Shown: piece by piece, positions 7,224-16,460 of the stretch | How the letters are laid out: each line of letters opens with the position of its first letter | Numbering within the stretch: the stretch's first letter is position 1 | Position numbers and translations under genes: made by a program | The notes under the pieces: model-generated | The model's input: the letters and a program-made list of their open reading frames with translations, nothing else | Told to the model about the DNA's origin: nothing | Databases searched by the model: none | Assembly: GCA_030919125.1 (NCBI GenBank) | Contig: CP121470.1 | Location: forward strand, 1,054,001-1,118,000 | Length of the DNA stretch: 64,000 nucleotides | Direction: 5' to 3' | From: Methanoregula sp. SKADARSKE-2 | GTDB taxonomy: Archaea; Halobacteriota; Methanomicrobia; Methanomicrobiales; Methanospirillaceae

Positions 7224-8733
7224 GGATTCCCTCTCCCGACGAGTGTGCTGATCGAATCACTTGTGAGGAGCCCGATGACACGATTCTTATCATCGACAAC
7301 TGTGAGGGCAGAGATGGAATGCTCCTCCAGCTTCTTTGCCGCTGTCTCGATCAGCTCATCCGGTGTGGTTGTTACGACCTTCCGGGACATGATCTCGTCC
7401 AGCCAGAGGAAGTTGGAGGCAACCGCCTTTGCGATATCCCACGAGGTCACAATTCCAACAAGCTGATTGTTTGCCGAGAGGACCGGCAGGTGGTTCACAC
7501 CGGAGTGAGTCATGCGCCGGGCGGTGACCGCAACCGTTGTGCCTTCTTCGATGACTTCACCATCCCGGATCATAACGTCGCCGACAACCGTATGAGAAAG
7601 GAATTTTCCCATCAGGTAGTTGAGCTGGCCGGATTCCAGGAGAAAGGCGTCGTGCCCGTAGTTCGAGCGGATCTCACAGTAGTGGACTTCGCATTCGTTC
7701 GCGGTCAGGGCCGAGACGATCTCCTGCGACTGGTAGGGCTGGTAGAGCCAGTCCGAAGAGACGGAGATGACAAGGAAGCCGGCCTTCACCCCAGAGAGCC
7801 CGTCTTTCAGTGAACCATCCTTCGTCAGGTCGAAGTAGTCGCACGCTTTCGTGATATACAGATACGAGTTGGCATCGAATCGCTTCGTGAACGTATCGCC
7901 CTGGTGGTTGAGATAGCTCTCTATCTTGAACTCAGTCGAGAGATCGAACCTTCGCTTGTCCCCGCTCTGCAACGACCTGCCGAACTTCTCGTGCATCGAC
8001 TCGTTCGAGAGGTAGGTGATATGCCCGACCATCCTCGCGAGAGCAATCCCGTGGCTTGGGGGTGTCTTCCCATAATAGTCACCACTGTTCCAGTAGGGGT
8101 CGGAGATGATCGCCTTCCTGCCCACTTCATTGAAGGCGATCTGCTGGGGGTCGAGTAGCCGGTCGCGGCGATGATGATCGCCTTCTTCTTCCTGTCCGGG
8201 TACGAGACCGTCCACTGGAGTGCCTGCATCCCGCCCATCGACCCTCCGATGACGGTATAGAACTGGCGGATCCCAAGGTGATCTACAAGGAGTTTCTGGG
8301 CATGGACCATGTCCCGGATCGTGATGACCGGAAACGTAGCGCCATAACGCTCCCCGGTCTCTGGGTTTATCGATGATGGGCCGGTGGATCCTTTGCACCC
8401 ACCGATCACGTTCGAGCAGATGATAAAGTACCGATCAGTATCGAATGCTTTCCCCGGCCCCACGACAGCCTCCTACCATCAGGGCAGGTCCTCCCCTTCG
8501 TGAAAACCTGCGACATGCGCGTCGCCTGAGAGGGCGTGGCAGATAAACAGGGCATTGCTCTTATCGTTGTTCAGCTTCCCATAGGTTTCGTACGCGAGGG
8601 TGAACGATGAAAGGATCTCCCCACTCTCAAGGGTCAGCGGGAAGGGGTGGTGAAAAAAACGGGTCCTGACGGTCCCGACTGAGGCTTTGATAATCGGGAT
8701 GCACCCCTCAGTTCCCCCGGCCCGCTCTGCCAT
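7220..8733 (-). pseudogene. metX: Homoserine O-acetyltransferase with C-terminal CBS pair, broken by two stops and a frameshift
   Basis: An alpha/beta hydrolase of the MetX family: N-terminal part from 8733, oxyanion region and nucleophile elbow [11 protein letters not shown]-terminal catalytic Asp and [12 protein letters not shown]-domain pair covers the last 120 residues, as in methanogen MetX proteins. In one continuous frame there is a TGA at 8479-8481 and a TAG at 8473-8475, at PGWW positions (Gly and Trp codons). A further 1-bp loss in a C run near 8150 shifts the frame at the [12 protein letters not shown] site. With three lesions it is very likely dead. MetX acetylates homoserine for methionine synthesis. 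The 3' end abuts the editing-domain gene by 4 bp overlap. Confidence 0.85.
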
Positions 8734-8749
8734 CCTGCTATCGTATTCA

Positions 8750-8895
8750 CGGTGCTTTGGGGAAGGTGTAATGGAAGAGCTCGTACGTGCCGCCTACAGG
8801 TTGTCCCCCGAGACGATCTCGTCACCCGGGCTCGTGATGTTGAGGAGCGCGTACGTGATCGCTGCCTGGCCCGAGGCCGTGGCGATATTGTCGAT
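8750..8895 (-). pseudogene. Remnant of O-acetylhomoserine sulfhydrylase (MetY)
   Basis: About 50 codons of a Cys/Met-metabolism PLP enzyme: [30 protein letters not shown], then, after a 1-bp loss, [14 protein letters not shown]. This is the region ahead of the PLP lysine; both ends of the gene are gone. It sits immediately upstream of metX, the usual metYX order, and the left junction abuts a DUF59 fragment of opposite strand. Confidence 0.75.
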
Positions 8896-9114
8896 CTCGG
8901 GCTTATCAAGGAGATTATCGTAACCGGAAACCATGTCGAAATCGATATGATTCTGACAAGCAAAGCATGCCCGCTTGTCGACCACCTCTCGGACCAGGTA
9001 AAGCGTAAAGTGCTCGGGGTCTGCGGGATCGAGAAGGTTGACGTGAAGGTTCTTGACGAACCCTGGAACTGGGACCGGTTCGTGAAACAAAGGGGAACTC
9101 TCAAAGAGATCTAA
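8886..9114 (+). pseudogene. N-terminally truncated DUF59/MIP18 (PaaD-like) Fe-S assembly protein
   Basis: The frame reads [16 protein letters not shown], then [16 protein letters not shown] and [16 protein letters not shown], the core of the MIP18/DUF59 family including the conserved Cys in TSKACPL. The normal N-terminal DPE-containing 30 residues are missing; upstream the frame continues through antisense metY sequence to a possible start at 8752, making a chimeric 120-codon frame. The family acts in Fe-S cluster assembly. Probably non-functional. Confidence 0.7.
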
Positions 9115-9220
9115 TTTTTCCCGATTCGCTTTTGCACTGGCTCAGTCAAACCTGCATTTTTTCATGAGGATAACGAATAACCCATTTATTTTACGATCGT
9201 ACCGGAAAGGGGTGCTTCCC

Positions 9221-10336
9221 GAGCGTTCGGTTTGCCCCAATTTTACAAAATAGCACCAATGTGAGTGGGTCTATGTATCCGGTTCTTGCATTTTCAGGCC
9301 ACATTTCAGTTTTTTGTCGAGAGCATCCGCTCAAGAACCCCTTGTTTTTTGAGGGTTGCGAGTTGAAACCGGTTAAAGCAGAAGGCCGAGAACAGCATTT
9401 TGGTATGCACCCTGAGAACGGTTGTGACTTTGGTATGAGCAGAATGGAACACATTCTTGATGATGGCATATGGGCGTTCCCCGGGAGATAGGATTCGAGA
9501 GATTCGAGCGTTTTTGAGAACATCGCGGATACCGATCGGATGCCCACGAACACCCCGTTGCATGGTGGTGTTGAAACCTTTTGTTTTGGTACCGAAATAT
9601 CCTCGGTCACGGTAGATCACCTCTCCTTCGTTCGACAGGTCGATTTGCGAATCGTGGGTTGAGGCAGTTGTAACCTCGAGAGCCCGGATCAGTCCGAAGT
9701 CACAATCCTCTTTGGTATGGAGTTTGTATCCAAAATAAGATTTCTTGCCCTTTATCGCCCATGTTCCATCCCGGCTTCTTCGAGTTTTTGCAGCATCACC
9801 CCGGGGTGTATTCGTTGAAGCATGACCGGGCTCTGAGGTGATGAAAGTCGCATCCTGAATGGTGCCTTTTTTGATTTTCAGACATTGTGCATCGAGTTGT
9901 CGCTGGAGCTCATCCCAAATAGCCTTATCCTTTCCGGTCTTTGCCAACCGCTCCCGGAAATACCAGACGGTGGTCTGATCCGGGACCTTGTTAGGATACC
10001 CGAGGAATTTCATAAATGATATGCGATCATTGGCCTGACGCTCAAGTTCGGGATCGGACAGGCTGTACATTGACTGGAGTACCAGCATCTTAACCATGAG
10101 AACGATATCAATATTCAGTCGACCGCCCTCTTCGGTCTGGTTTCGATACAGACCTCCCACTACCGTCAGAAACCTCTCCCAATTGATTAATGTCGAAAAT
10201 CCGTCAAGCCGATCCCCGAGTCGTTTGATACTCTCATACCGCTTCTCGAACGCAAAATCAACCAGATTTTCCATACTCGTCATTGATCGTACTAAGATAA
10301 AGTACTACCGGCTACAGGGGGGTTCAGAATTCTCTC
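9221..10336 (-). mobile_element. IS5-family insertion sequence
   Basis: Contains one full-length transposase (9306-10283). Ends are approximate: an imperfect inverted match GAG...TTC...CCCC can be drawn between 9221 and about 10335, but no clear target duplication is visible. Confidence 0.55.
9306..10283 (-). CDS. IS5-family transposase, intact
   Basis: 325 residues. The N-terminal DUF772-type region (LVLQSMYSLSDPELERQANDRISF) is followed by the DDE domain: first Asp in IQDATFIT, second in YRDRGYFG, Glu in the later PYAIIKNVF context. Length is normal and no stop or shift is seen, so this is the only clearly complete transposase of its family here. It lies next to the decayed DUF59/metY/metX block and may have helped to rearrange it. 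Confidence 0.9.
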   Translation of the reverse strand: MTSMENLVDFAFEKRYESIKRLGDRLDGFSTLINWERFLTVVGGLYRNQTEEGGRLNIDIVLMVKMLVLQSMYSLSDPELERQANDRISFMKFLGYPNKVPDQTTVWYFRERLAKTGKDKAIWDELQRQLDAQCLKIKKGTIQDATFITSEPGHASTNTPRGDAAKTRRSRDGTWAIKGKKSYFGYKLHTKEDCDFGLIRALEVTTASTHDSQIDLSNEGEVIYRDRGYFGTKTKGFNTTMQRGVRGHPIGIRDVLKNARISRILSPGERPYAIIKNVFHSAHTKVTTVLRVHTKMLFSAFCFNRFQLATLKKQGVLERMLSTKN

Positions 10337-10599
10337 ATACCTTTTCTTGTCGCATCGTCCGGTAAAATCCAAATCGTCCGGTACTATTTCAATGCCATGG
10401 ATTGCGGTGAAATTCACGACTGTTACTAAATATATCAGCAGAATCTTCGAAGAGATTTGGGCACATCATGGACCCGGTCAATCTTTCGCAAAAACCGACC
10501 AGGAAGTCTTTATGGATCTCTATGCGCTCAGACACGGCACGGAACTCTTAAAAAAAGAATTTGCTGGCTCTGGAGAAAGCATATTTTTCTGATGTAAAA
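10284..10599. other. AT-rich spacer between two IS elements
   Basis: Contains the outer end of the IS5 element and an 80-codon plus-strand frame (10347-10592) with no recognisable features. Probably degenerate IS or flanking DNA. Confidence 0.4.
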
Positions 10600-11570
10600 T
10601 AGCGACCAAAAGATCTAAGGTGCTTCCTAACCTTGTTATGCTCATACCGCGGAGGGAGGCAAAAGTAAAACCAGCAAACCGGCATATCAGGTTTGTTGAA
10701 TCATCCTCAGGGTTGATCCGGGATTCCCGTATTCCTCTCTTCTCATCGGAGTTCTCTAAAAGAACATACACTCAGCACCAGTTGCTCGTCCTTCTTTTGT
10801 TGAAGGAGTACCTGTCAGAAGATTACCGGGATATTGTCGAATTGACCGAAATCATGGACTCTCTGAGAGTGAAGATCAACCTCAAAGAAATTCCGCATTC
10901 CACTACGAATCTACAAGTTCTGTCAACGGATCCACCCATCGACTTTCACCCGGTTACTCAACCGGCTGATAAAAACGTTCTATGACCGGGGTGAATGAAT
11001 TCCCTGTACCGCCATCGATTCATCCGGATTCACCAGCACGTACGCCAGCTATCCTGAAAGAACCGGAAAAACCAAAAAACGGTTCCTAAAAACTTCGCTC
11101 TCTCTCGATACCGTTCCGCAGATTATCACCGGTCTTAAGATCTCTTCAGCATCCGGTCCATGGTATCCCTCACGCTAAAAACTCCAAAAAGCAATGCCAC
11201 CGACTCAAGCAATCTGACCTCTCTGTCCTGGACAAAGGTTATGACTCCGAAGAGATCCATGAATTAATCCACGATACCCCCCAATCCTCATCGCTTATCC
11301 CAGTCAGAAACAGGAGACGTAAACGAATCTCCGGGTATTATCGAAGACGACTCGCTCACGCATTCGCTGAGGAGATGTGTCATTTAGAGATAGATGGTTG
11401 AAACGGTATTCTCCGTCATGAAAAGGAAGTTCGGGGAATCTCTCAAAGCCCGGAAATTCGGGCTCTAGATCAAGGAGATCAAAATCGAAGTGATCCACCA
11501 TAATCTCTCAAGGTTGATCTCAACGTTATCGATTCTCATTCATGCTCGAGGAATTCTACAGAGCCAATAA
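10600..11570 (+). pseudogene. Degenerate DDE transposase (IS4/IS5-like)
   Basis: Pieces of one transposase appear in order in several frames: an N-terminal part at 10620-10985 (RHIRFVESSSGLI, YTQHQLLVLLLLKEYLSEDY, DIVELTEIMDSLR), then [14 protein letters not shown] near 11015, KGYDSEEIHELIHDTP near 11240 and a basic RNRRRKRISGYYRRR near 11310. The first catalytic Asp context and the second survive, but multiple stops and shifts make it dead. Unlike the two intact or near-intact IS5-type transposases elsewhere in the window. Confidence 0.65.
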
Positions 11571-11788
11571 TTGGATAATGTGAAAATTTGTTTTCGGAAT
11601 TGCATTGAAGCAACGATAGTCGATTATCCACTCCTGCTCCATTAACCCGGGACCTGAGTCCCTCAAGCGAAATACTTAACAATTGTGAATTCATATCTTG
11701 TTATGGTGATCCACTATGAGGGATCGTTTTTGTTGTAACCGCAAACAAAACTGAAAACACGATAGGAAAGATCGGGCACCTGCCACCT

Positions 11789-12001
11789 TTGACAAAGCTC
11801 GTGTATAAAGTGCTGGAAACCGGTGGTCAGCTGACCCAGAAGGATCTCATCCGCGAGACTTCCCTGCCGTCACGGAAGGTCAGGTACGCGTTGAACAGGT
11901 TAAAGGACGAGCAGTTCCTCATCGAGCGTCACTACTTTATTGACGCCCGGCAGAGTCTGTACGGGTTGATCACCCGGAAACCCGAGGTGATCGCTGTATG
12001 A
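11789..12001 (+). CDS. Winged-helix DNA-binding protein (MarR-like)
   Basis: 70 residues from a TTG start: TKLVYKVLETGGQLTQKDLIRETSLPSRKVRYALNRL is a clear winged helix-turn-helix, with the wing following in FLIERHYFIDARQSLYGL. The frame stays open upstream to 11741 (with an IGKIGHLPP segment that looks like the natural N-terminus) but offers no ATG or GTG, so the start was either lost or is TTG/CTG. Likely a small transcription regulator; target unknown. Confidence 0.6.
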   Translation: MTKLVYKVLETGGQLTQKDLIRETSLPSRKVRYALNRLKDEQFLIERHYFIDARQSLYGLITRKPEVIAV

Positions 12002-12251
12002 TGCGGCCACCCACGTGCGAGCCCGGAATTTTAGCGGCAAGATTTTCCCCAATACTTGCATTTACCTTATTTCGCAGATAACTGCTACGTGCGGGTAGTA
12101 TCCGGATTTAACGTTCAATAGATCTCATATACCAGCTTTCGACAATCCTACCATCGTACTTCGTGAAGATTCCGGATATTGATCGGAAACCCCCGATCAA
12201 AAAGAATTAGTGGGATACCAGCACGATAATTGTTCGAAACAGGTAAAAAAG

Positions 12252-12325
12252 GCCGGTGTGGCAGAGCGGTTAAATGCCTCCGCCTGCAAAGCGGATGCCT
12301 GGGGGTTCGACTCCCTCCGCCGGCG
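12252..12325 (+). tRNA. tRNA-Cys (GCA)
   Basis: Acceptor stem GCCGGTG pairs with CGCCGGC; anticodon loop CTGCAAA between stems TCCGC and GCGGA gives GCA; T-loop TTCGACT. No intron. Lies 22 bp before cysS on the same strand. Confidence 0.92.
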
Positions 12326-12347
12326 TAATTCCCGGAAGGATGTGACT

Positions 12348-13607
12348 ATGCAGCTTTACAGTACGTTGTCAAGAACGGTGGAATCGTTGGAGACCTTAAG
12401 TCCTGACAGGGTTTCGCTGTTTGTCTGCGGGCCAACCGTGTATGACTTCTCGCATATCGGCCACGCACGGACCTATGTGGTCTTCGATGTACTGGCAAAG
12501 TACCTCCGTTGGACCGGAAAAGAGGTGTTTTACCTCCAGAATATCACCGATGTTGACGATAAGATCATCAACCGTGCAAAAGAGGAGGGTGTGTCGCAGT
12601 CATATCTTGCACGCAAATTTGAAACCGAATATTTACGGGACATGCATGCCCTGGGAATCGATGCGGTCAGCTACTATGCCCGGGCGACAACGCACATGCC
12701 GGAGATCATCGCCCAGATCGAGCGTCTCTTTGCCCGGGGAGTAGCATATGTCACGGAGACCGGCGTCTATTTCAACCTCGATACCTTCGACCACAATGGG
12801 GAACTCTCCCGACAGGACACGGCAAACCGCATCAGCCGGGTCTCCTGCTCGACAAAACACAACCCCGAAGACTTCGCGCTCTGGAAACTGGGGGAGTTCG
12901 GCGAATATACTTGGGACTCCCCATGGGGCAGGGGCCGTCCCGGGTGGCACATCGAGGACACGGCGATCTCGGAGAAGTATTTCGGGCAGCAGTACGATAT
13001 GCATGGCGGCGGACTGGACCTGATCTTTCCCCACCACGAGGCCGAGATAGCCCAGATGGAGTCCCTTGAAGGGAAGCACCCGATGGTTAAATACTGGGTC
13101 CATACCGGTTTTTTGACGGTGAATGGCGAGAAGATGTCGAAGTCACTGGGGAACTTCATCACCATAAGGGACGCGCTCAAGACCTGGAATAAGGACGTAC
13201 TGCGCTATTTCATCCTGCTCTCCCACTACCGGTCCCCTCTACAGGCAACGAATGAGGGTCTGGTGAACGCCCAGCGTGGGTTCGAACATATCCGTGCGGT
13301 GGCAAAGAAGGATGCCGGCGTAAATACAGTGGGGAGGAAGGCATTTATCGATGCCATGGAGTCGGATCTCAATACCCCTGCAGCTCTCGCGGCTGTACAG
13401 GGACTCGCAGCGAGTGGGGATCTCGAGGCACTAAAAGAGTTCGGGGAGATCCTTGGCATTAACTTCCTCCGAAAGACCAGTGCACCGATAAGTATCCTCC
13501 AGGATATCAGGGGAGAGTTGCGGGCAAGAAAACAGTTTGAGCTTGCGGATATGATCCGCGAGCGGATGGTTAGTGCCGGGATAACGATCACTGACCCGCC
13601 ACTCTGA
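12348..13607 (+). CDS. cysS: Cysteinyl-tRNA synthetase
   Basis: 419 residues from the ATG at 12348 (GGAAGGA about 10 bp upstream); a longer frame runs back through tRNA-Cys and is not real. The class I signature HIGH is present as SHIGHARTY, zinc ligands start with FVCGPTVYD and the later GGGLDLIFPHHEAEIAQ, and KMSKS is intact in GEKMSKSLGN. The C-terminal DALR region is short compared with bacterial enzymes (about 460). It charges tRNA-Cys directly. Many methanogens instead or additionally make Cys-tRNA through phosphoserine (SepRS/SepCysS), so a linked tRNA-Cys/cysS pair is worth noting. Confidence 0.95.
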   Translation: MQLYSTLSRTVESLETLSPDRVSLFVCGPTVYDFSHIGHARTYVVFDVLAKYLRWTGKEVFYLQNITDVDDKIINRAKEEGVSQSYLARKFETEYLRDMHALGIDAVSYYARATTHMPEIIAQIERLFARGVAYVTETGVYFNLDTFDHNGELSRQDTANRISRVSCSTKHNPEDFALWKLGEFGEYTWDSPWGRGRPGWHIEDTAISEKYFGQQYDMHGGGLDLIFPHHEAEIAQMESLEGKHPMVKYWVHTGFLTVNGEKMSKSLGNFITIRDALKTWNKDVLRYFILLSHYRSPLQATNEGLVNAQRGFEHIRAVAKKDAGVNTVGRKAFIDAMESDLNTPAALAAVQGLAASGDLEALKEFGEILGINFLRKTSAPISILQDIRGELRARKQFELADMIRERMVSAGITITDPPL

Positions 13608-13728
13608 TCTGCTCCGGTGGAAATACAAAAATTTTGTGATCCTTCCCCTCATATCTGGGTCGGGAATGTCCCGCCAAGTGCGGACAAACGCTATGTGGGT
13701 AATTTTAATAAAGGGGGATAGGTGAAGG

Positions 13729-14493
13729 ATGTTATCGGAACGGGAACTGGATCGCTACAAGCGCCAGATTATGTTCTTTGGGGACGAAAGACAGGAAAAA
13801 CTGAAAAAAGCAAACATATTCATTGTCGGTGCAGGTGGCCTTGGCTCCCCGGTCTCGATCTATCTTGCGGTTGCCGGGATTGGCACCATCACCCTTGTCG
13901 ATAAGGACATCGTAGATCAGACAAACCTGAACCGGCAGACCCTTCACAATGACCGGGATATCGGGCGGAAAAAGACCGAATCCGCAGAAGAGAAACTGCA
14001 TGCACTCAACCCGGATATACGGGTGAAAGTGATCGATATTACCATCGGCCAATTCAATGCATCATGGCTTGTAGGAAAGGCAGGCGGGATCGTTGACGCG
14101 ATGGACAATTTCCCCACACGATACCTCCTCAACGACATCGCGATCAAAAAGAACATCCCTCTCTTCCACGGGGCCATCCGCGGGTTCTACGGGCAGGCTA
14201 CAACGATTATCCCCGGAAAAATCCCGTGCCTTCTTGCCTGTATCTTTCCTAAAGCCCCGCCAAAGGAGGTTTTCCCGGTGGTCGGGGTCACCCCGGGGTT
14301 TATTGGCATGGTGCAGGTAAACGAGGTGCTGAAATATCTCCTCGGCACCGGGGAACTCCTGGCGGGTCGGCTCCTGATCTGGGACGGACTGGTGTCCCGT
14401 GTCGAAAAAATCCCTGTAGAGCGAAATCCGCACTGTGAAGTCTGTTCTTCCCAGAAAAAATATACGGGGAAAAAACGTGAAACGAGGAATTAA
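13729..14493 (+). CDS. ThiF/MoeB/HesA-family E1-like adenylyltransferase
   Basis: 254 residues with the ATP-binding GAGGLGSPVSIYLA (about 37-50), Arg finger RYKRQI near the N-terminus, and the DAMDNFPTRYLLND segment holding the adenylation Asp. CLLAC and CEVCSS pairs near 167-171 and 237-241 can bind zinc as in MoeB. E1-like enzymes adenylate the C-terminal Gly of ubiquitin-like sulfur carriers, here most likely the MoaD-like protein starting 3 bp after its stop. The pathway could be molybdopterin, thiamine or tRNA thiolation. Confidence 0.9.
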   Translation: MLSERELDRYKRQIMFFGDERQEKLKKANIFIVGAGGLGSPVSIYLAVAGIGTITLVDKDIVDQTNLNRQTLHNDRDIGRKKTESAEEKLHALNPDIRVKVIDITIGQFNASWLVGKAGGIVDAMDNFPTRYLLNDIAIKKNIPLFHGAIRGFYGQATTIIPGKIPCLLACIFPKAPPKEVFPVVGVTPGFIGMVQVNEVLKYLLGTGELLAGRLLIWDGLVSRVEKIPVERNPHCEVCSSQKKYTGKKRETRN

Positions 14494-14496
14494 AAA

Positions 14497-14812
14497 ATGT
14501 CGGTAAAAATCCGGTTTTTTGCCCGGTTCAGGGAACTGCTTGGCACCGAAGTCACCGCAGAGGCGGTTCCGGGAACCCACCTTGCAAGCCTGATCCAAGA
14601 CACCGCACGAAAGAACAAGGAAGGGTAATGTTGCGATATTCGATGAGGATGATGCATTCAGGGAGTTTGTTATCGTTATGCAAAACGCAAGAAAGGTAGA
14701 CTCCGCAGACGCCGGGAAAATACTGGTCTCTGATGGCGATGATATAGCCGTTTTCCCACCCGTTGCCGGGGGCGAGCGGGAAGAAGTACCCTTACCAGTA
14801 ATCCAACAATAG
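14497..14812 (+). pseudogene. MoaD/ThiS-like ubiquitin-fold sulfur carrier, frameshifted
   Basis: Starts MSVKIRFFARFRELLGTE, typical MoaD. A 1-bp gain in a G run near 14625 stops the frame after 43 codons; the other frame continues NVAIFDEDDAFREFV...DDIAVFPPVAGG. The PPVAGG is the expected C-terminal Gly-Gly, but a further 12 codons follow before the stop at 14812, perhaps because the adjoining IS remnant replaced the original end. A carrier with residues after GG would need processing. The indel may be an assembly error. It is paired with the E1 gene. Confidence 0.75.
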
Positions 14813-15020
14813 AGCGGAGCAGTGTGCATCTTTCCCTGAACTACCCGATGATGCTTCCCACTCCAGTGCCGGGTCACCAGTTCAATCTGATGGGAATACG
14901 GTTTGTCGAGGGTACTATCATCGATTACCAATACTCCTTCGTTAGCCCGGAGCAACCGTTGCGCTTCCTCATACAGCGCCCCCGTGTGGTGAGGCTGGCT
15001 GCCTCTCTAACAAACGCTTG
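14813..15020 (-). pseudogene. Remnant of IS701-like transposase
   Basis: On the minus strand: GALYEEAQRLLRANEGVLV, then IDDSTLDKPYSHQIELVTRH and WSGKHHRVVQG, the first catalytic Asp region of IS701/IS4-type transposases. Only about 65 codons survive; it is cut off at the moaD end. Between about 15021 and 15240 nothing is recognisable. Confidence 0.65.
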
Positions 15021-15240
15021 ACGGAAGCGTGAGCTATTGATACTGGTTCAGCGGGAAAACACCGGGATGCCTCTGTACACGAGCAAACCTGATACGTCGA
15101 TATCAGAAAGTTTACAAAATTGCCTCTCGTGCATTTCGGAGGATTCACTCTCGTTCGATCTCCATCCCGGGTTTGTCTAACCCTTGGATGGGCGCTACTA
15201 ACTCTTAGATCTTTCGATCCAAACCAAGGGCGTAAGTCCT

Positions 15241-16268
15241 ATGTACAGTCCCAAAAGTATTTCTCGTTGCTCTTTGTTCGTAAGAACGTGAATGTTTCAT
15301 CAACCAACCAGCCAAAAATTCTGATACCAAAACCGAGGATAGCCTCTTTGAGGTAATCTTCTCCAGAATGCGAGATTCGGCGATTCCAACTTCTCGAAAT
15401 CCAGACTGCCATGAGGTCAATCATTTGTACCATGAGATAAGATCGTCCAGAGACGCGAACTCGAATCGGAACCTACTATAGGCGTCAAACCATCTCTCGA
15501 TTTTCCCATTGGTCTGGGGATGTTTGACCCTTGTGGGGATAGGTCGGATACCCATTGATTCGAGGTATTGTCTGAATTCACTATCCCAACTTCCATCCTG
15601 ATTAATGCGATGGGCACCGTATTCACTGCCTCGATCCATAATCAGTTCGCGAAAGTGGGCAAATCTGGTTGTACTCCCGAATTGCCTTATCGACAACCGT
15701 AATTTGTATTCGCAGTATTAATGGTAGCAAATTCCCGGACCGGATCTTTCGTGACAAGTCATCCAGAATCGCAGAGATCTTGAGTTCGCTAATGGGATCT
15801 TCATGCCAGTCGATATGGCCGGCCGACATGCTGTGGTTACGCTCGTACCGGACCCACTTCCGCTGTTTTCGTTTGGATCGTTCTGCTTTGGCAAGTCCCC
15901 GGTCCACCAGATACCGATGTATCCGGTTATGAGAAATACTTACGGTAGAGTCTTTCCAGATTAGCATCTCTAACATCCTCGCTCCATACCAAAAGCGTTC
16001 AAACGCATTTTCAATCACGCCGGATTCCTCTGCAGTTATCAGCTTCTTCGGCCGACCCAGGGCCTCCCCGATAACAGAAATAATGCCTGTTTCACGATAT
16101 TGCTTCCCGAGTTGATCCTCGTTACGCGCTGGATCTTTGCAATCATCCCAGTGGATTCTTGCCTCTCTTTCTGGCGGATTATCCAACGGATCTTCTTCCT
16201 GGTCAACTTCATCGTTGACTTTGTCTTCGGTTCAACGTCTCATAGAGGAAATACTTTCAGGACAGTAA
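15241..16268 (-). mobile_element. Degenerate IS481-like element
   Basis: The transposase is in at least three frames: N-terminal HTH part (IGEALGRPKKLITAEESGVI), middle GHIDWHEDP with the first Asp, then MDRGSEYGAH (second Asp) and HPQTNGKIERWFDAY (Glu), and a C-terminus ending FGIRIFGWLVDE. Related to, but clearly distinct from, the IS481-type copies at 39.0 and 58.0 kb. Ends are supported by an inverted match: TGTACAGTCCCAAAAGTATT at 15241 against TTACTGTCCTGAAAGTATT on the other strand near 16268. Inactive. Confidence 0.75.
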
Positions 16269-16321
16269 AGCCCCTCACTTCCCCGAACCCCTTATAAACC
16301 CTGTGGTTAAATAGATACACA

Positions 16322-16342
16322 TCAACGACTTTGCATCGTTGA
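16322..16342. terminator. Perfect 7-bp inverted repeat
   Basis: TCAACGA-ctttgca-TCGTTGA forms a short hairpin between the IS481 remnant and the PINc-ATPase gene. It may be a terminator or an IS/regulatory relic; there is no adjacent long T run. Confidence 0.3.
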
Positions 16343-16460
16343 AGATCCGTGCATCCACGTCATAAATATGTTTATGCACCCGTGCCCGTATGCGCGCAGC
16401 ACTTCCGGGCCGTCATAACATAGGATACAACATCATACCATACGGAGGGAATAAGTTTTT

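Noticed and set aside
8473..8481. Pyrrolysine (TAG) or recoded TGA readthrough in metX
   Set aside because: The positions match Gly and Trp, a frameshift also occurs further on, and no recoding signals are seen.
12210..12347. N-terminal extension of cysS
   Set aside because: It would translate through tRNA-Cys; the ATG at 12348 begins the normal protein.
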